NCBI RefSeq assembly: GCF_016907295.1
Contig: NZ_JAFBBR010000001.1
Span: forward strand, 2,542,001-2,606,000
DNA length: 64,000 bases
Direction of reading: 5' to 3'
Origin: Microbacterium dextranolyticum
Lineage (GTDB): Bacteria > Actinomycetota > Actinomycetes > Actinomycetales > Microbacteriaceae
This document shows positions 27,721 through 36,426 of this stretch, piece after piece. The notes under the pieces were generated by a model. The model had not been told where the DNA came from, ran no database searches, and saw only the letters and a list, made by a program, of their open reading frames with translations. The translations under genes were made by a program, and so were the position numbers. Every line of letters starts with the position of its first letter. The stretch's first letter is position 1.

Positions 27721-28845
27721 ATGATCCCCGCACGCCTGTCCCGACTCGTCCCCGCCGTCCTCGCCGCGGGGATCCTCGTGGTGACGGCGCTGGCGACGCC
27801 CCCCGCCGCTCTCGCCGACGACGCGGGCGGCGCAGGTGCGAACGGTGCGGGCAGCACCACCGATGTGACGTGGACCGTGCGCACCGATGCGAACGGATAC
27901 GGCAAGGAGCGCACGTCGTACAGCTACGCGATCGACCCTGGGCAGAGCATCTCCGACGCGCTCGTCGTGGCCAACCACGGCGCCGACGCACTGCAGCTCA
28001 GCCTCTACGCCGCGGACGGCTACACGGGCGCGGGCGGTCAGCTCGACCTGCTGACTCCGGCCGACAGGTCCGTCGGCATCGGCGCCTGGACCCACTCCGA
28101 CGCCGCGACCGTGACCGTTCCGGCGGGCGAGTCGGTGACGGTGCCCTTCACGGTGGTCGTGCCCGCGAGCGCGACGCCCGGCGACTACGTCGGCGGCATC
28201 GTGACCTCCCTCTCCTCATCCTCCGATCAGGGCATCTCCGTCGATCGACGCCTCGGCATCCGCATGGCGCTGCGCGTCTCGGGAGCGCTCGCCCCGGCGC
28301 TGACGATCGAGAACCCCCACGTCGCGTGGGGCGGAACCTGGTCGCTCGGCACGGGCGCCGCGACCTTCGGCTACACGCTGCACAACACGGGCAACACGAC
28401 GCTCGGCGCTCAGCAGACCGCCTCGGTCGCCGGCCCCTTCGGCTGGTTCCCGACCGACGCCGCCGAGGTCGCACCCGAGGTGCAGATCCTTCCCGGTGAG
28501 ACCCGGGACGTGTCGGTCGAGGTGCCGGGGATCGTCGGCATGCTGGCCCTGATCGCCTCGGCGACCGTGACGCCGGTCGTGGTGGATGCCGCGGGTTCGA
28601 CCACGACGATGGCGCCGACGACCGTTCAGGCCGTCGGCCTCGCCGTGCCGTGGCTTCTGCTGATCATCGTGCTGGTCGTCGCCGCCCTCGCCTTCGGCGC
28701 CGTGCGCCTGCGTCGCCGTCGTGCGGCCTCGCGGCGCCGCACCGAGGACGAGCGCGTCGCGCGCGCGGTGGCGGAGGCCCTCGCCGAGGCGCGCACCGCC
28801 GACGACGTCGTCGACGAGCCCGCCACGCAGGCCCCGACGCAGTGA
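27721..28845 (+). CDS. DUF916-type (WxL-interacting) surface membrane protein
   Basis: 374 residues: signal peptide (1-32), an extracellular DUF916-like domain (DVTWTVRTDANGYGKERTSY, DPGQSISDALVVANHGADAL, then ATPGDYVGGIVTS), a second beta-rich domain, one membrane helix near residues 307-330, and an arginine-rich cytoplasmic tail. In Firmicutes DUF916 proteins bind WxL proteins and peptidoglycan. Here the gene follows the WxL-like phosphatase by 99 bases across a hairpin, and the next gene, convergent, is a small LAQTG-anchored protein. The protein thus probably holds the phosphatase at the cell surface. Confidence 0.85.
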   Translation: MIPARLSRLVPAVLAAGILVVTALATPPAALADDAGGAGANGAGSTTDVTWTVRTDANGYGKERTSYSYAIDPGQSISDALVVANHGADALQLSLYAADGYTGAGGQLDLLTPADRSVGIGAWTHSDAATVTVPAGESVTVPFTVVVPASATPGDYVGGIVTSLSSSSDQGISVDRRLGIRMALRVSGALAPALTIENPHVAWGGTWSLGTGAATFGYTLHNTGNTTLGAQQTASVAGPFGWFPTDAAEVAPEVQILPGETRDVSVEVPGIVGMLALIASATVTPVVVDAAGSTTTMAPTTVQAVGLAVPWLLLIIVLVVAALAFGAVRLRRRRAASRRRTEDERVARAVAEALAEARTADDVVDEPATQAPTQ

Positions 28846-28850
28846 GGCTG

Positions 28851-28884
28851 CGGTGAGCGGGTGCCGTACGGTGCCCGCTCACCG
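28851..28884. terminator. Bidirectional hairpin between DUF916 and LAQTG genes
   Basis: CGGTGAGCGGG pairs perfectly with CCCGCTCACCG over 11 bp. It lies 6 bases after the DUF916 stop, between convergent genes. Confidence 0.7.
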
Positions 28885-28953
28885 AGCGTGTGCGAGCGCG
28901 CGGGCCACTGCCCGGATCTCGGTCGGACTCGACCTCGAGCGCCCGGACCCCGG

Positions 28954-29304
28954 TCAGTCGAGGGTGCGGGCCCGGCCGAGGCGTCGCACCGCGAAGCCGA
29001 CGCCGACGAGCGCCGCCGCAACCGCCGCGAACAGCGCAGCGCCGGCGAACTGGTCGCCCGTCTGCGCGAGGGCATCCGGATCGGCGTGAGCCGGCGACGG
29101 CGCGGTGGAGGGCGACGGCGGCGACGTCGGCGATGGGGAGGACGTGGGACCGACGGCGTGCTCGGGCACGACCACCGCGATGATCATCGTGTCGGGCGAC
29201 GCCGAGTCATCGTCGGCGCGTGCGGCATCGGCGATCCCGGTCGCAATGGCCGCAGCGAGCACGAGCCCCGCGGCTGCCCCTCGGGCAACGCGTGCTGCTC
29301 GCAT
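28954..29304 (-). CDS. Small sortase-anchored (LAQTG) surface protein
   Basis: 116 residues. ATG follows GAGGAGGCGCCT. A signal peptide (about residues 1-30, AADAARADD cleavage region) is followed by a short segment with TMIIAVVVPE, a serine/proline/threonine-rich stalk, and a C-terminal LAQTG motif, a hydrophobic helix and RRLGRARTLD. This is the plan of a small sortase substrate and resembles the third gene of WxL/DUF916 operons in Firmicutes, although here it is on the opposite strand. Anchoring to peptidoglycan is likely; binding of its neighbours is inferred. No sortase is in the window. Confidence 0.75.
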   Translation of the reverse strand: MRAARVARGAAAGLVLAAAIATGIADAARADDDSASPDTMIIAVVVPEHAVGPTSSPSPTSPPSPSTAPSPAHADPDALAQTGDQFAGAALFAAVAAALVGVGFAVRRLGRARTLD

Positions 29305-29428
29305 AGGCGCCTCCTCGGCTCGAGCGACGTTCGGCATTCCATCTGGACGGCGCGCGTCGTCACGACCGCGCGCCTCGCCGCCCACGCTAGATCCCCCAGG
29401 TGTCCTGCGGAGGACCGAGAGGTGAACC

Positions 29429-30463
29429 TCAGCCCGTCTCGTCGGATGCGCGGGCACGACTCGGCTGCACGCGGGGCGGCTCGCCGGGCATCTTCGGGAA
29501 CTCGGGCGGGAACGGCAGTTCCCCGAGCCCGGCGTCGAGGTCGCGCCGCCACCACTCCAGCAGCGTGTCGATCCGCCCCGGGCGCTCCGGCAGGTCGTGC
29601 CACGGGTCACCGATCTCGGCGAGACGCGCGGGTACCGTGCGCACCGTGAAGGCCGCCGGATCGACGCCGGCATCCAGCTCGTCCCACGTGATCGGGGTGG
29701 CGACGGTCGCCGCGGACAGCGCGCGCGGACTGTACGCCCCCGCCATGGTCCGGTCGCGGTTGGCCTGGTTGAAGTCCACGAAGATGCGCGCGCCGCGCTC
29801 CTCCTTCCACCAGTTCATGGTCACCTTGTCGGGCATTCGCCGTTCCAGCTCGCGCCCGGCGGCGATCACGGCGTGGCGCACGTCGAGGAACTCGTGCGTC
29901 GGCTCGATCGGGCAGAAGACATGGATGCCACGGCTGCCGCTCGTCTTCAGCCAGGCGTCGAGCCCGGCCTCTCGAAGCACCTCGCGCAGCGCCGGGGCGA
30001 CGGCCGCGGCATCCGCGAAGTCCGTGCCCGGCTGCGGGTCGAGGTCGATGCGCAGTTCGACGGGCATGTCGGTGTCGGTCGCCAGCGACGCCCACGGATG
30101 GAAAACCACCGTGTTCATCTGCACCGCCCAGACGATCGCGGCGGCCTCATCGAGGACGACCTGAGGGTGTCGGCGACCGCTGTTGTACGTGCACATCACC
30201 TGGTGCACGTAGTCGGGTGCGCCCTTCGGCGGGTTCTTCGAGAAGAAGGAACCACCGCCGACCGCATCAGGAAAGCGCTCGAGCGACACGGGCCGGTGGC
30301 CGTTCGCGCGCAGGAACGGCTCGGCGACGGCGAGGGCGTACTCGGCGAGTTCGTGCTTGGTGATCCCGACCTCCGGCCAGATCACCCGGTTCGGGCTCGA
30401 CAGGGACAGCTCGCGGTCGCCGTCCGGGCCCGGGACGGTGAGCGTGATGCGCTCGGATGCCAT
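29429..30463 (-). CDS. LigD-type DNA polymerase/primase (PolDom)
   Basis: A 344-residue archaeo-eukaryotic primase-like protein matching the polymerase domain of LigD: SSPNRVIWPEVGITKHELAEY at the N-terminus, RIDLDPQPGTDF with the catalytic Asp-x-Asp pair, LKTSGSRGIHVFCPI and DFNQANRDRTMAGAYSPRA. It fills gaps during double-strand break repair by end joining, or acts as a primase. ATG follows TAGGGT by 6 bases, so it is probably leaderless. The matching ligase is a separate gene 9 kb upstream, and no Ku is visible. Confidence 0.93.
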   Translation of the reverse strand: MASERITLTVPGPDGDRELSLSSPNRVIWPEVGITKHELAEYALAVAEPFLRANGHRPVSLERFPDAVGGGSFFSKNPPKGAPDYVHQVMCTYNSGRRHPQVVLDEAAAIVWAVQMNTVVFHPWASLATDTDMPVELRIDLDPQPGTDFADAAAVAPALREVLREAGLDAWLKTSGSRGIHVFCPIEPTHEFLDVRHAVIAAGRELERRMPDKVTMNWWKEERGARIFVDFNQANRDRTMAGAYSPRALSAATVATPITWDELDAGVDPAAFTVRTVPARLAEIGDPWHDLPERPGRIDTLLEWWRRDLDAGLGELPFPPEFPKMPGEPPRVQPSRARASDETG

Positions 30464-30469
30464 GGCACG

Positions 30470-30475
30470 ACCCTA
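30470..30475 (-). promoter_or_regulatory. Leaderless -10 element of the LigD polymerase
   Basis: TAGGGT on the minus strand ends 6 bases before the ATG. Confidence 0.55.
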
Positions 30476-30511
30476 CGGTCCTCGCGCGTGCGGCGACAGG
30501 GCCGTGCGTGC

Positions 30512-31546
30512 TCAGGCCAGGGCGAGGAGAGGGAGGAGGGCGTCGCGGTCGATCTCGATCCACGGCCCGGCGGCGTCGATCACGAGCCCGGTGATCGCCG
30601 GGTCCGATGCCAGGACCGTGGCCAGCTGCTCGGGGGTGAGCGGCAGCGGGCGGTCGCCGCGGCCCATGGCGAGCACCTCGAGAGGATGCGAGTAGACCTC
30701 GACACGGCGTACGCCCTCGGGCGTACGCGCCTCGGCGAGGCCGATCTGGCCGGCTGCGTCCGTACCGCCGGCGACCCAGACGGGAACACGGGTGAGCGCG
30801 TCGACGACCTGCGATGGTGTGGCATCGGTCCGCTCGCCCGAGACCAGCGACTTCAGCTCGAACGGCGCGGGAGCGCCCTCGTCGATCGCCTTCTGGATGA
30901 GCTCCGTGGGCAGCACGAGCCGGGCTCCGACGACCGTGTGGTCGAGGTAGATGCCGTCGTACTTCGCATCGACCGCCATCCGCAGGATGTTCGCCGCCGA
31001 CTGACCGACGACAGACGTCGTACCGCCCGCCTCTTCCGCGGCGCTCTGCTGCATCGAGAGGCCGCCGGTGAACACCAAGAGGAACCGCTGATCCTCGTGG
31101 CTGGTGACGGCCAGATTCAGGGGCTCGCCCGCGGCCAGCAGCGCCTGCGCGTCGCCCTGGGCGCGCACGTACAGCGGGCCCTGCAGAGCCTGGCGCATCA
31201 CGTTCAGGACGTCGGCGCTCTCCGGACGCTCGGGCAGAGCGCGCAGCGCCGCCTGGAGCAGGGCGTTGTCGATCATGCCGGGGACGGTCTGGGTCGCTTC
31301 GGGGGCGGTCGCGGCGGGGCGGGCGGGTGCCGCGGCATCCGCGGCGGCAGCGTCGCTGTCGAGCGGGCGGGCCGATGCCGCGCCCTGGCCGAACGTGCTC
31401 AGTGAGATGCCGACGTGCGGCACCGACTCGTCGGCTGCCGGAGACCCCTGATCGGCTGGCGCGGCGGACGCTTCATCCTCGGGTGCGGCGTCGGGGGCAT
31501 CGCTCCCCGGAGACGCGGACTTGTCACGACGGGAGAACAGAGCCAT
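30512..31546 (-). CDS. SseB-family protein
   Basis: 344 residues. The first 95 are acidic, alanine-rich and disordered. Then two copies of the SseB-like fold are visible: the first includes RFLLVFTGGLSMQQSA and DHTVVGARLVLPTELIQKAIDEG, the second VWVAGGTDAAGQIGLAEA and PLEVLAMGRGDRPLPLTPEQ. SseB proteins are small soluble proteins of unclear role, partly linked to enhanced serine sensitivity in E. coli. There is no catalytic motif. Its ATG has TAGGGT six bases upstream, and it stands alone between repair genes. Confidence 0.85.
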   Translation of the reverse strand: MALFSRRDKSASPGSDAPDAAPEDEASAAPADQGSPAADESVPHVGISLSTFGQGAASARPLDSDAAAADAAAPARPAATAPEATQTVPGMIDNALLQAALRALPERPESADVLNVMRQALQGPLYVRAQGDAQALLAAGEPLNLAVTSHEDQRFLLVFTGGLSMQQSAAEEAGGTTSVVGQSAANILRMAVDAKYDGIYLDHTVVGARLVLPTELIQKAIDEGAPAPFELKSLVSGERTDATPSQVVDALTRVPVWVAGGTDAAGQIGLAEARTPEGVRRVEVYSHPLEVLAMGRGDRPLPLTPEQLATVLASDPAITGLVIDAAGPWIEIDRDALLPLLALA

Positions 31547-31552
31547 GCCCCC

Positions 31553-31558
31553 ACCCTA
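31553..31558 (-). promoter_or_regulatory. Leaderless -10 element of the SseB gene
   Basis: TAGGGT on the minus strand ends 6 bases before the ATG at 31546. Confidence 0.55.
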
Positions 31559-31613
31559 TCGACCAGGCTCGAGGCCGCCGCGCCGCCACGGACCGGGCGA
31601 AGGCATCCGCCGG

Positions 31614-34043
31614 TCACAGCTTCGCGATCGGCGCGATCTTGATGAGCAGCTTCTTCGGGCCCGCCGTGTCGAACCGCACGTGCGCCACGCGCTTGGCGCC
31701 CTCGCCGGTCACCATGTCGATCCGGCCCTCGCCGAAGTCGTCGTGCCGGATCCGGTCGCCCGGGGCGAGCTCGAGCTCGCCATTGTCGCGGACCTTGGCG
31801 GGAATGCGGTTGGCGAACTTCGCAATGTCGCCGGCCGGCTTCTCGCGTCGCGGCAGCGGCACGAGATCGTCGCCGTAGCGCGACCCCCCGGACCCGCCAT
31901 AGCCGCCGCCGGGGCGCCGCGCATTCAGCGCCCGCGACTGCGTGCCGCCACGGGAGTTCACATCGCCCGGCGACTGACGCCAGTCGATCAGGTCATGCGG
32001 GATCTCCTGCAGGAAACGGCTCGGCATCGCCGCCGTGACCTCACCGAACTGCGCCCTGGTCATCGCGAGCGACAGGTGCAGCTTCTTGCGCGCCCGGGTC
32101 AGGGCCACGTAGAAGAGGCGTCGCTCCTCCTGCGGTCCGCCGGGCTCGCCCGCCGAGATCCGGTGCGGGATGAGGTCTTCTTCGACCCCCGTCACGAACA
32201 CGGCGTCGAACTCGAGCCCCTTGGCTGTGTGCATCGTCATGAGCGACACCACCCCCGACGCATCGTCGAGATCGTCCGCGTCGGAGACGAGCGCCACCTC
32301 GGTGAGGAAGTCGAGCACCGTGCCCTCGGGATTGTTCCGGGCGAACTCGCGCGTCACCGCGACGAGTTCGTCGAGGTTTTCGACGCGCGCCTCGTCCTGC
32401 GGGTCCTTCGAGCGGCGCAGGGCGTCGAGGTACCCGCTCTTGTTCAGCAGGACGTTGAGCCCCTCGGTCACCGCCGTCGGCGGAGCGACCTCGCCCGAGG
32501 GCGGCAGCATGATGGCGGATGCCTCCGCGAGCACCGCGTCGAGCTGCGCGATGGCCTGCTGGATCTTCGGACCGACGCCGAGCGCCGACGGGTTCGCGAG
32601 GGCGTCGCGGAACGAGATGCCCTCGTCGGCGGCATACCGCGCGATCGAGGTCTCGGTGACGTCGCCGATCCCGCGGCGCGGACGGTTCAGGATGCGACGC
32701 ACGCTCAACTCGTCGGCGGGGTTGGCGACCGCGATCACGTACGCGAGGGCATCCTTGATCTCGGCGCGGTCGTAGAACTTCGTGCCACCCATGATCTTGT
32801 AGGGCACGGCGGCACGGATGAGGATCTCCTCCAGCGCGCGCGACTGCGAGTTGGTCCGGTAGAAGACGGCCATCTCGCCGTACGGGATGTCGCGGCGACG
32901 GAGGGCCTCGACCTCGTCGGCGACGAACTGCGCTTCGTCGTGCTGCGAGTAACCCGTGTAGCCGATGATCGGGTCGCCCGCCCCCCGATCGGTCCACAGC
33001 TTCTTGTCCTTGCGGTCGAAGTTGTTGCCGATCACCGCATTGGCCGCGGAGAGGATCGTCTGCGTCGAGCGGTAGTTCTGCTCGAGGAGCACGACCTTCG
33101 CACCGGGGTAGTCGCGCTCGAACTCGGTGATGTTGCGGATGTCTGCGCCGCGGAAGGCGTAGATCGACTGGTCCGAGTCACCGACGACCGTGAGCGAGGC
33201 GGCATCCCCGGTCGGAGCGTCGAAGATCATCATGCCGCCGCCGTGCTCCGCACCCTCAGCCCCCGGCGGGCGGGTCAGCTCGTGGATCAGCGCGTACTGG
33301 GCGTGGTTGGTGTCCTGATACTCGTCGACGAGGATGTGGCGGAACCGTCGGCGATAGACGTCGGCGACGTGCGGGAACGCCCGGAAGAGGTACACCGTCT
33401 GCCCGATGAGATCGTCGAAATCGAACGCATTCGCGCGCTGCAGAGCACGCTGGTAGTCGGCGAACAGCTCGACGAAGATGCGCTCGGCCGGATCGCTCAG
33501 GTTCGCCGTGCGAGCGTAGGACTCGGCATCCGCGAGCTCGTTCTTGAGCTTGGAGATGCGACCCTGCACCGAGGCGGGGGTGAGCCCGAAGGCATCCGCC
33601 TCGTGCTCTTTGACGAGACGCTTGATCAGAGCACGGGAGTCGCCCGAGTCGTAGATCGTGAAGTTCTTGGTGAACCCGAACTGCTCCGCCTCGCGGCGCA
33701 GGATCCGTACGCACGCCGAGTGGAACGTCGAGATCCACATGCCCTGCGCGGTGTCGCCGATGAGGCCCCGCACGCGCTCGCGCATCTCGCCGGCGGCCTT
33801 GTTGGTGAACGTGATCGCCAGGATCTGACTCGGCCATGCCTCACGCGAGCGCAGCAACGATGCGATGCGACGGGTGAGCACGCTCGTCTTGCCCGATCCC
33901 GCGCCGGCAACGATCAGCAGCGCCGGACCCCGGTACGTGACGGCCTCGCGCTGCGGCTCGTTGAGGCCGTCGACAAGATCGTCTGTGGGCCCACCGCCCG
34001 CGGCCTGGGATCCGACGACGACGGGCTTGATCGGATCGCTCAT
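31614..34043 (-). CDS. pcrA: ATP-dependent DNA helicase PcrA/UvrD
   Basis: An 809-residue superfamily 1 helicase of usual size that unwinds DNA 3'-5' in excision repair and replication. Walker A is AGAGSGKTS, motif II DEYQDTN, motif III VGDSDQSIYAFRGADI, motif IV region LLEQNYRST, motif V TMHTAKGLEFDAVF and motif VI VALTRARKKL. The C-terminal 50 residues form a Tudor-like RNA-polymerase-binding domain (GDRIRHDDFGEGRI). The start ATG is 9 bases after TAGAAT, so the leader is short. It is a housekeeping repair gene in this region. Confidence 0.97.
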   Translation of the reverse strand: MSDPIKPVVVGSQAAGGGPTDDLVDGLNEPQREAVTYRGPALLIVAGAGSGKTSVLTRRIASLLRSREAWPSQILAITFTNKAAGEMRERVRGLIGDTAQGMWISTFHSACVRILRREAEQFGFTKNFTIYDSGDSRALIKRLVKEHEADAFGLTPASVQGRISKLKNELADAESYARTANLSDPAERIFVELFADYQRALQRANAFDFDDLIGQTVYLFRAFPHVADVYRRRFRHILVDEYQDTNHAQYALIHELTRPPGAEGAEHGGGMMIFDAPTGDAASLTVVGDSDQSIYAFRGADIRNITEFERDYPGAKVVLLEQNYRSTQTILSAANAVIGNNFDRKDKKLWTDRGAGDPIIGYTGYSQHDEAQFVADEVEALRRRDIPYGEMAVFYRTNSQSRALEEILIRAAVPYKIMGGTKFYDRAEIKDALAYVIAVANPADELSVRRILNRPRRGIGDVTETSIARYAADEGISFRDALANPSALGVGPKIQQAIAQLDAVLAEASAIMLPPSGEVAPPTAVTEGLNVLLNKSGYLDALRRSKDPQDEARVENLDELVAVTREFARNNPEGTVLDFLTEVALVSDADDLDDASGVVSLMTMHTAKGLEFDAVFVTGVEEDLIPHRISAGEPGGPQEERRLFYVALTRARKKLHLSLAMTRAQFGEVTAAMPSRFLQEIPHDLIDWRQSPGDVNSRGGTQSRALNARRPGGGYGGSGGSRYGDDLVPLPRREKPAGDIAKFANRIPAKVRDNGELELAPGDRIRHDDFGEGRIDMVTGEGAKRVAHVRFDTAGPKKLLIKIAPIAKL

Positions 34044-34052
34044 AACCCGTCA

Positions 34053-34058
34053 ATTCTA
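34053..34058 (-). promoter_or_regulatory. -10 element of pcrA
   Basis: TAGAAT on the minus strand ends 9 bases before the ATG. Confidence 0.5.
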
Positions 34059-34116
34059 GGTCGCCCCGCCGACATCACCGCCCGAGTCCGCTGCTGCGCA
34101 CGGCGCGCGCCCGGGC

Positions 34117-34206
34117 AACCCCGCAGCGCAGGAGCAGCTGTGACAGCTGTGACCCGTGATCACTCGCCGGCCTCACCCGCCCCAGTTCCTCCTGCCGTTC
34201 GGACCC
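34117..34206. repeat. 90-bp dispersed repeat, copy A
   Basis: Shares CCGCAGNGCAGGA at the left, TGTGACAGNTGTG in the middle, CTCGCC and TTCCTCCTGC-like right arm with copies B and C. Left and right arms pair imperfectly (CCGCAGCGCAGGA with TCCTGCCGTTCGG). Confidence 0.75.
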
Positions 34207-34277
34207 CGCGCCGCGCACCGTCCGCGCCGGACCGATCACGACGTGCCCCCGGCACCGGCACCGACCTTGCCCCGCCC

Positions 34278-34367
34278 GGCCCCAAAACGCAGGACCGGAT
34301 GTGACAGATGTGGCCCCACACCGGCCACCAGCCCCACGCGCCACAACTGGTCCTGCAGTGTGGGTCC
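34278..34367. repeat. 90-bp dispersed repeat, copy B
   Basis: Has ACGCAGGACCGGATGTGACA, then GATGTGGCCCCA, and the right arm GGTCCTGCAGTGTGGG. Same length and element order as copies A and C. Confidence 0.75.
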
Positions 34368-34399
34368 CACGCCGCGGGCCTGGCCCGACTTGCCCGACG

Positions 34400-35059
34400 T
34401 CAGAGCAGGCGCCGCTCGCTCGCCCAGGCGGTGAGTTCGTGCCGCGACGACAGTTGCAGCTTGCGCAGCACGGCCGACACGTGGGTCTCGACGGTCTTGA
34501 TGGAGATGAACAGCGCGGTGGCGACCTCTTTGTAGGCGTAGCCACGGGCGATGAGGCGCATGACCTCCTGCTCGCGCGCCGACAGGCGGTCGAGCTCGTC
34601 GTCGACCGCCGCCGTCTCGCCCGCGACGGCGCCGAACGCATCGAGGACGAACCCGGCCAGGCGCGGCGAGAACACGGCATCGCCGCCTGCCACAGCGAAG
34701 GCGGCACGGCTCACCTCCGCGCCCGACGAGCCCTTCGTGATGTAGCCCCTCGCCCCCGCGCGGATCACGCGGACGACGTCTTCGGCGGCGTCCGAGACGC
34801 TCAGCGCGAGAAAGCGCGTCGGCACTCCGGCCGATGCACGGATCACCTCCTCGCCTCCGGTGGCCTCGCCGCCCGTACCGCCCGGCAGGTGCACGTCGAG
34901 CAGGACCACGTCGGGCCGCGTCTCGGCGACGACCGCGATCGCCCCGGGAACGTCGGATGCCTCGCCGACGACGCTCACCGCGTCGTCGAGGTCACTGCGC
35001 AGCCCGGATCGGAAGATGGAGTGGTCGTCGACGATGACGACGCGGATGCCCTCAGCCAC
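34400..35059 (-). CDS. LuxR/NarL-type response regulator
   Basis: A 219-residue two-component regulator. The receiver domain has VVIVDDHSIFRSGL, the phospho-acceptor aspartate in VVLLDVHLPGG, and ALSVSDAAE. The LuxR helix-turn-helix is SAREQEVMRLIARGYAYKEVA, then ISIKTVETHVSAVLRKL. The start is GTG inside the end of the kinase gene (8-base overlap), so kinase and regulator are coupled. The set resembles EsrSR or LiaSR, which respond to cell envelope stress. Target sites are unknown. Confidence 0.95.
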   Translation of the reverse strand: MAEGIRVVIVDDHSIFRSGLRSDLDDAVSVVGEASDVPGAIAVVAETRPDVVLLDVHLPGGTGGEATGGEEVIRASAGVPTRFLALSVSDAAEDVVRVIRAGARGYITKGSSGAEVSRAAFAVAGGDAVFSPRLAGFVLDAFGAVAGETAAVDDELDRLSAREQEVMRLIARGYAYKEVATALFISIKTVETHVSAVLRKLQLSSRHELTAWASERRLL

Positions 35060-36320
35060 GACCGTCCGCCCCGTCGCCGTCGTACCGCAGATGCACCTCG
35101 GTGCCGCCTTCGTCCGACGACACCATCGCCGTGCCGCCGATGCGTCGCATCCGCCCGATGATCGACTGCCGCACGCCCAGCCGGTCGTCCGGCACCTCAT
35201 CGAGGTCGAATCCCGCGCCGCGGTCGCGGACGTACACGTCCACGCCGCCTGCCCGGCCCTCGATGTAGACCGAGACGTCACCTCCGGCGTGTCGGGCGGC
35301 GTTGAGCATCGCCTCACGCGCGGCGGCGGCGACCTCGCCGCTGGCCCGCTCCGTCGAGGCCCCCGCGGCGACGACGTCGATGCGCACGGGGAAGTCCAGC
35401 TCCAGTGCGGCGGCGTAGTCGCGCAGATCGGTGGGCAGGTCGCTGTCGGCGGGCTGGTCTCCGTCGTAGAGCCAGGCACGCAGCTCGCGCTCCTGCGCGC
35501 GGGCGAGCCGGGCGATCTCACTCGATGCCCCGCTGCGGTTCTGGATGAGGGCGAGGGTCTGCAGCACGGAGTCATGGAGGTGGGCGGCCATCTCGGCGCG
35601 CTGCTCTTCGCGGATGCGCCGCACGCGCTCGCCCGAGAGTTCACGCCAGCGCTCGATCAGGTTGGACGACATCAGCAGCGCCAGGCCCAGGAGCGGAATC
35701 AGCACGAGCGCCGCGACCGCAAGGCCCCCGTCGCGTGCACCGGCGACCAGCACCACCGACAGGCCGATGAGCACGAGACCGCCCACGACCCGCACCAGTC
35801 CGGCGTGGCGTGGCCCCCGCGCCGGGTCGCCGCGGTCGACGAGAGCGGCCCAGACGCCCGCGCCGACGGCTGCCACCGCCGCGAGCGCGACGAGCGGCAC
35901 GAGCGGCCACGCCCCCACGTACCCGAACGGATCGGTGCTCTGCCGGTCGATCGTGATCGCCGCCGCAAGCGCGCTCAGCGCCGCCGTGATGGTCAGCAGC
36001 CATGCGACAGGGGCGGTGCAGCTGACGGACTCGTCCCCGGCGGCGCGCGGCGCGAGCGCCCAGCACCACGCATAGAGCAGGATGCCCGCGCCCCCGAAGC
36101 AGGCGAGCACCACGAACAGTGCGCGCACCGCACCGATGGGCGCGCCGAGGTGGATGGCGATCCCCTCGGCGACACCGGCGACGAGGCACTCGCGCGGACG
36201 CACGAGCGGCGGCCTCGGCGGGGGCACCGGGCGGAGCAGAATCGGTCCTTCCACGGCATCCCGCACGACCGCCCCGGGCGCAGGGGCGAGCCATTCGGCG
36301 GGGATCCTCATGCCGCCCAT
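35052..36320 (-). CDS. Histidine kinase with N-terminal PspC domain
   Basis: 422 residues. About residues 38-95 form a PspC domain (RECLVAGVAEGIAIHLGAPI), followed by four or five membrane segments. The cytoplasmic kinase core has the dimerisation motif EMAAHLHDSVLQTLALIQ with the phospho-histidine and the ATPase segments AREAMLNAARHAG and VRDRGAGFDLDEV. This combination is that of EsrS (C. glutamicum). ATG at 36320 or the in-frame ATG at 36311 may be used; neither has a clear ribosome binding site. It is divergent from another PspC gene and co-translated with a LuxR regulator. Confidence 0.92.
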   Translation of the reverse strand: MGGMRIPAEWLAPAPGAVVRDAVEGPILLRPVPPPRPPLVRPRECLVAGVAEGIAIHLGAPIGAVRALFVVLACFGGAGILLYAWCWALAPRAAGDESVSCTAPVAWLLTITAALSALAAAITIDRQSTDPFGYVGAWPLVPLVALAAVAAVGAGVWAALVDRGDPARGPRHAGLVRVVGGLVLIGLSVVLVAGARDGGLAVAALVLIPLLGLALLMSSNLIERWRELSGERVRRIREEQRAEMAAHLHDSVLQTLALIQNRSGASSEIARLARAQERELRAWLYDGDQPADSDLPTDLRDYAAALELDFPVRIDVVAAGASTERASGEVAAAAREAMLNAARHAGGDVSVYIEGRAGGVDVYVRDRGAGFDLDEVPDDRLGVRQSIIGRMRRIGGTAMVSSDEGGTEVHLRYDGDGADGRG

Positions 36321-36426
36321 CCAATCACCCGCGCGAACGTGTCGGTGCTCCGCGGGCCTCGGATCAGGGACGGGTCAGGGGTTTCCCCCATGGCCGGCGA
36401 ACGGGTGGGCGGGCGAGGATCGTGTC

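Larger units (their letters stand above)
34044..34399. other. Non-coding spacer holding two copies of a 90-bp repeat
   Basis: No convincing gene is present. Apart from the pcrA promoter it contains copies A and B of a 90-bp repeat, 161 bases apart start to start; the rest is proline/arginine-coding shadow sequence. Confidence 0.7.

Noticed and set aside
28861..29649. Plus-strand frame of 262 residues across the LAQTG gene
   Set aside because: No domain or ribosome binding site, and it overlaps a minus-strand gene with a signal peptide, sortase motif and strong ribosome binding site.
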